A stretch of 6,620 nt of DNA from Clostridiales bacterium. Its GTDB lineage: Bacteria > Bacillota > Clostridia > Lachnospirales > Anaerotignaceae. The notes under the pieces were generated by a model, which saw nothing but the letters and a program-made list of their open reading frames with translations, ran no database searches and was not told where the DNA came from. Shown one piece after another: positions 5,318 to 6,620 of the stretch (position 1 is the first letter of the stretch; every line of letters starts with the position of its first letter). Made by a program: the position numbers and the translations under genes. The stretch is taken from NCBI GenBank assembly GCA_021202325.1, contig JAJQDF010000089.1, forward strand, positions 1-6,620, given 5' to 3'.

Positions 5318-6400
5318 ATGGCAACAAACCAGTATATTGTAAACTACACCGTAGGCCCTGACGCTTATAACGAGGTTCCCAGAATTTGCGGAGCATACGG
5401 AAAGAAAGCTGTTATTATCGGCGGAAAGAAAGCTATGGCAGCAGGTGTTCCCGTTCTTAAGGAAGCCATCAAGGATTCAGACATCACTATTACAGACTGT
5501 TTATGGTACGGCGGAGAGGCTGCCATCGAGTATGCTGAGGAGCTTGCAGCTACACAGGCTTACAAGGATGCAGACATGGTATTTGCTTTCGGCGGCGGAA
5601 AAGCCATCGACACAGCTAAATATGCTACAAGATTAGTAGACCACAAACCGTTCTTCACATTCCCTACAATCGCTGCTACATGTGCCGCAGCTTCTGCAGA
5701 GGCTATTATGTACTACACAAACCATGAAGCAAGAGATACATATGCCGTTCATGAGACAGCTACACACGTATTCATCAATACACAGATAATCGCAGATGCA
5801 CCCGAAATTTATCTTTGGGCTGGTATCGGCGACACAATGGCTAAGCATTTCGAGACATCTCTTGCAGTTAAAGACGGCCACAAGATTACAATGGGCCAGG
5901 CTCTCGGCGTACATCTTGGAGAAATGTGCTACAAACCCCTTGTTCAGTACGGCGCAAAGGCTATGGAAGACTGCAAGAACAACATCGCTTCAGAAGAGCT
6001 TGAGAGAATTGCCATCACAAACATCATCACAACAGGTATCGTATCATGCCACGTTGGTGTAACAATCAATTCTAACGCCGCTCATGCTATCTGCTACGGC
6101 ACAACTCTTCTTCCTCAGATTGAAGAGAGACATCTTCACGGCGAAGTAGTTTCCTACTGCACACTTGTTCTCCTCTTCATGGACGGACAGTTAGACAAGG
6201 TAGACGAGCTCTTCCCTCTTTACAAGGCTATCAGCCTTCCCACGAAGCTTGCTGACATCGAGATTAAAGAAGATGAGCTTAAGCCTGTAATCGAGAAATC
6301 TCTTGACACAGCCGACATGGGATTTGTACCTTACGAGGTTACATATGACATGGTTTACAAAGCAATCATGGATCTTGAGAAATACAACGAAACACACTAA
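5318..6400 (+). CDS. GldA-like metal-dependent alcohol/polyol dehydrogenase
   Basis: This 360-residue NAD(P)-dependent dehydrogenase belongs to the iron-containing/GldA superfamily: an N-terminal Rossmann-like dinucleotide domain and a C-terminal helical metal-binding domain. Visible motifs are VIIGGKKA (32-39), FGGGKAIDTAK (91-101), FTFPTIAAT (113-121) and WAGIGDTMAKHFE (167-179). D172, H256 (AAHAICYG) and H274 (RHLHGE) match the metal ligands of Bacillus glycerol dehydrogenase (Asp173, His256, His274), so the enzyme should be active with Zn or Fe. The usual family length is 350-370. The ATG has a strong AGGGAGGT (5303-5310) at 7 bases. It is a single-gene unit with its own promoter and operator, and the operator ties it to the oxidoreductase-lyase operon. 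Its substrate is not evident. A hydroxyacid or semialdehyde such as 3-hydroxypropionate/malonate semialdehyde would fit a beta-alanine pathway, but this is a guess; glycerol or another small alcohol is equally possible. Confidence 0.88.
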   Translation: MATNQYIVNYTVGPDAYNEVPRICGAYGKKAVIIGGKKAMAAGVPVLKEAIKDSDITITDCLWYGGEAAIEYAEELAATQAYKDADMVFAFGGGKAIDTAKYATRLVDHKPFFTFPTIAATCAAASAEAIMYYTNHEARDTYAVHETATHVFINTQIIADAPEIYLWAGIGDTMAKHFETSLAVKDGHKITMGQALGVHLGEMCYKPLVQYGAKAMEDCKNNIASEELERIAITNIITTGIVSCHVGVTINSNAAHAICYGTTLLPQIEERHLHGEVVSYCTLVLLFMDGQLDKVDELFPLYKAISLPTKLADIEIKEDELKPVIEKSLDTADMGFVPYEVTYDMVYKAIMDLEKYNETH

Positions 6401-6409
6401 TTGAAGACG

Positions 6410-6534
6410 AACTAAACTGCCGCCGTTGGCGGCAGAGCCGCTAAGCGGAAATCCTGATGGCTTTCCGCTTGTTATGGAAGCAACCGAAAAAGTTCCCTTG
6501 AAACTTTTCCGGTTGCATGGGGCTAGTTTTAGTT
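6410..6534. repeat. Nested multi-hairpin element with short terminal inverted repeats
   Basis: Starting 9 bases after the dehydrogenase stop codon, three stem-loops follow one another: CTGCCGCC/GGCGGCAG (6417-6424 with 6428-6435), AAGCGGAAA/TTTCCGCTT (6443-6451 with 6462-6470), and a 15-base stem with one mismatch (6480-6494 with 6502-6516, seven-base loop). They are enclosed by AACTAAA (6410-6416) and TTTAGTT (6528-6534), so the whole folds like a closed cloverleaf. No hairpin is followed by a proper T-run, so it is not a standard terminator. A dispersed small palindromic repeat (MITE- or REP-like) or a structured RNA are the main options. No clear target-site duplication is visible. Confidence 0.55.
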
Positions 6535-6620
6535 GATTGACACTTTCGGAAATGAATTCCTCAAGCAATGACTGTTATACATACTAATTACCTGAAACAG
6601 CAATTTTAAATTTTATACAA
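6535..6620. other. Non-coding end of the window
   Basis: AT-rich sequence with no supported gene or convincing promoter. A TTGACA occurs at 6537-6542, but no -10-like hexamer lies 16-18 bases downstream. Confidence 0.5.

Noticed and set aside
6537..6542. TTGACA near the right edge as a promoter
   Set aside because: No -10-like hexamer lies at 16-18 bases; the nearest TATAC-like sequence is more than 30 bases away.
6191..6568. Minus-strand frame overlapping the dehydrogenase 3' end and the hairpin element
   Set aside because: It runs through the hairpin element and antisense to a solid gene, with no recognisable domain.

Overview
The window looks like chromosomal DNA of an anaerobic, amino-acid-fermenting member of the Firmicutes, probably class Clostridia. 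The reasons are strong AAGGAGG-type ribosome binding sites, TTGACA/TATAAT-type promoters with 17-base spacers, an oxygen-sensitive 2-oxoacid:ferredoxin oxidoreductase, and small ammonia-lyases that closely resemble (from memory) the beta-alanyl-CoA:ammonia lyases of Clostridium (Anaerotignum) propionicum. No tRNA, rRNA, CRISPR array, transposase or phage gene was seen.

Layout. Positions 1-296 hold no gene. From about 4004 down to 297 a minus-strand operon encodes, in transcription order, a two-cluster ferredoxin subunit, the alpha (VorB-like), beta (TPP-binding) and gamma subunits of a 2-oxoacid:ferredoxin oxidoreductase, and then two tandem beta-aminoacyl-CoA ammonia-lyase genes. A strong hairpin and a second inverted repeat lie between the gamma gene and the lyases. 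Diverging from the operon is an IclR-family regulator gene (4155-4973) with its own promoter and terminator. A non-coding stretch of about 340 bases follows. Next is a GldA-like metal-dependent dehydrogenase gene (5318-6400) with its own promoter. Just after it, positions 6410-6534 form an unusual nested set of three hairpins enclosed by a short inverted repeat.

How it fits together. The operon promoter and the dehydrogenase promoter each have a near-identical 19-base palindrome just downstream of the predicted transcription start (consensus GTTCTGA-N3-TYAGAAC). The IclR regulator encoded between them is the obvious candidate to bind both, so the locus can be read as one regulon: regulator, oxidoreductase plus lyases, and dehydrogenase. 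The most interesting reading is metabolic. An oxidoreductase of this type turns a 2-oxoacid into an acyl-CoA with loss of CO2, and the lyases remove ammonia from a 3-aminoacyl-CoA. In series they would convert a 4-amino-2-oxoacid (4-amino-2-oxobutanoate or 4-amino-2-oxopentanoate) through beta-alanyl-CoA or 3-aminobutyryl-CoA to acryloyl-CoA or crotonyl-CoA. This would be a route from diamino acids that saves a CoA-activation step. It is an inference from gene linkage, not something the sequence proves.
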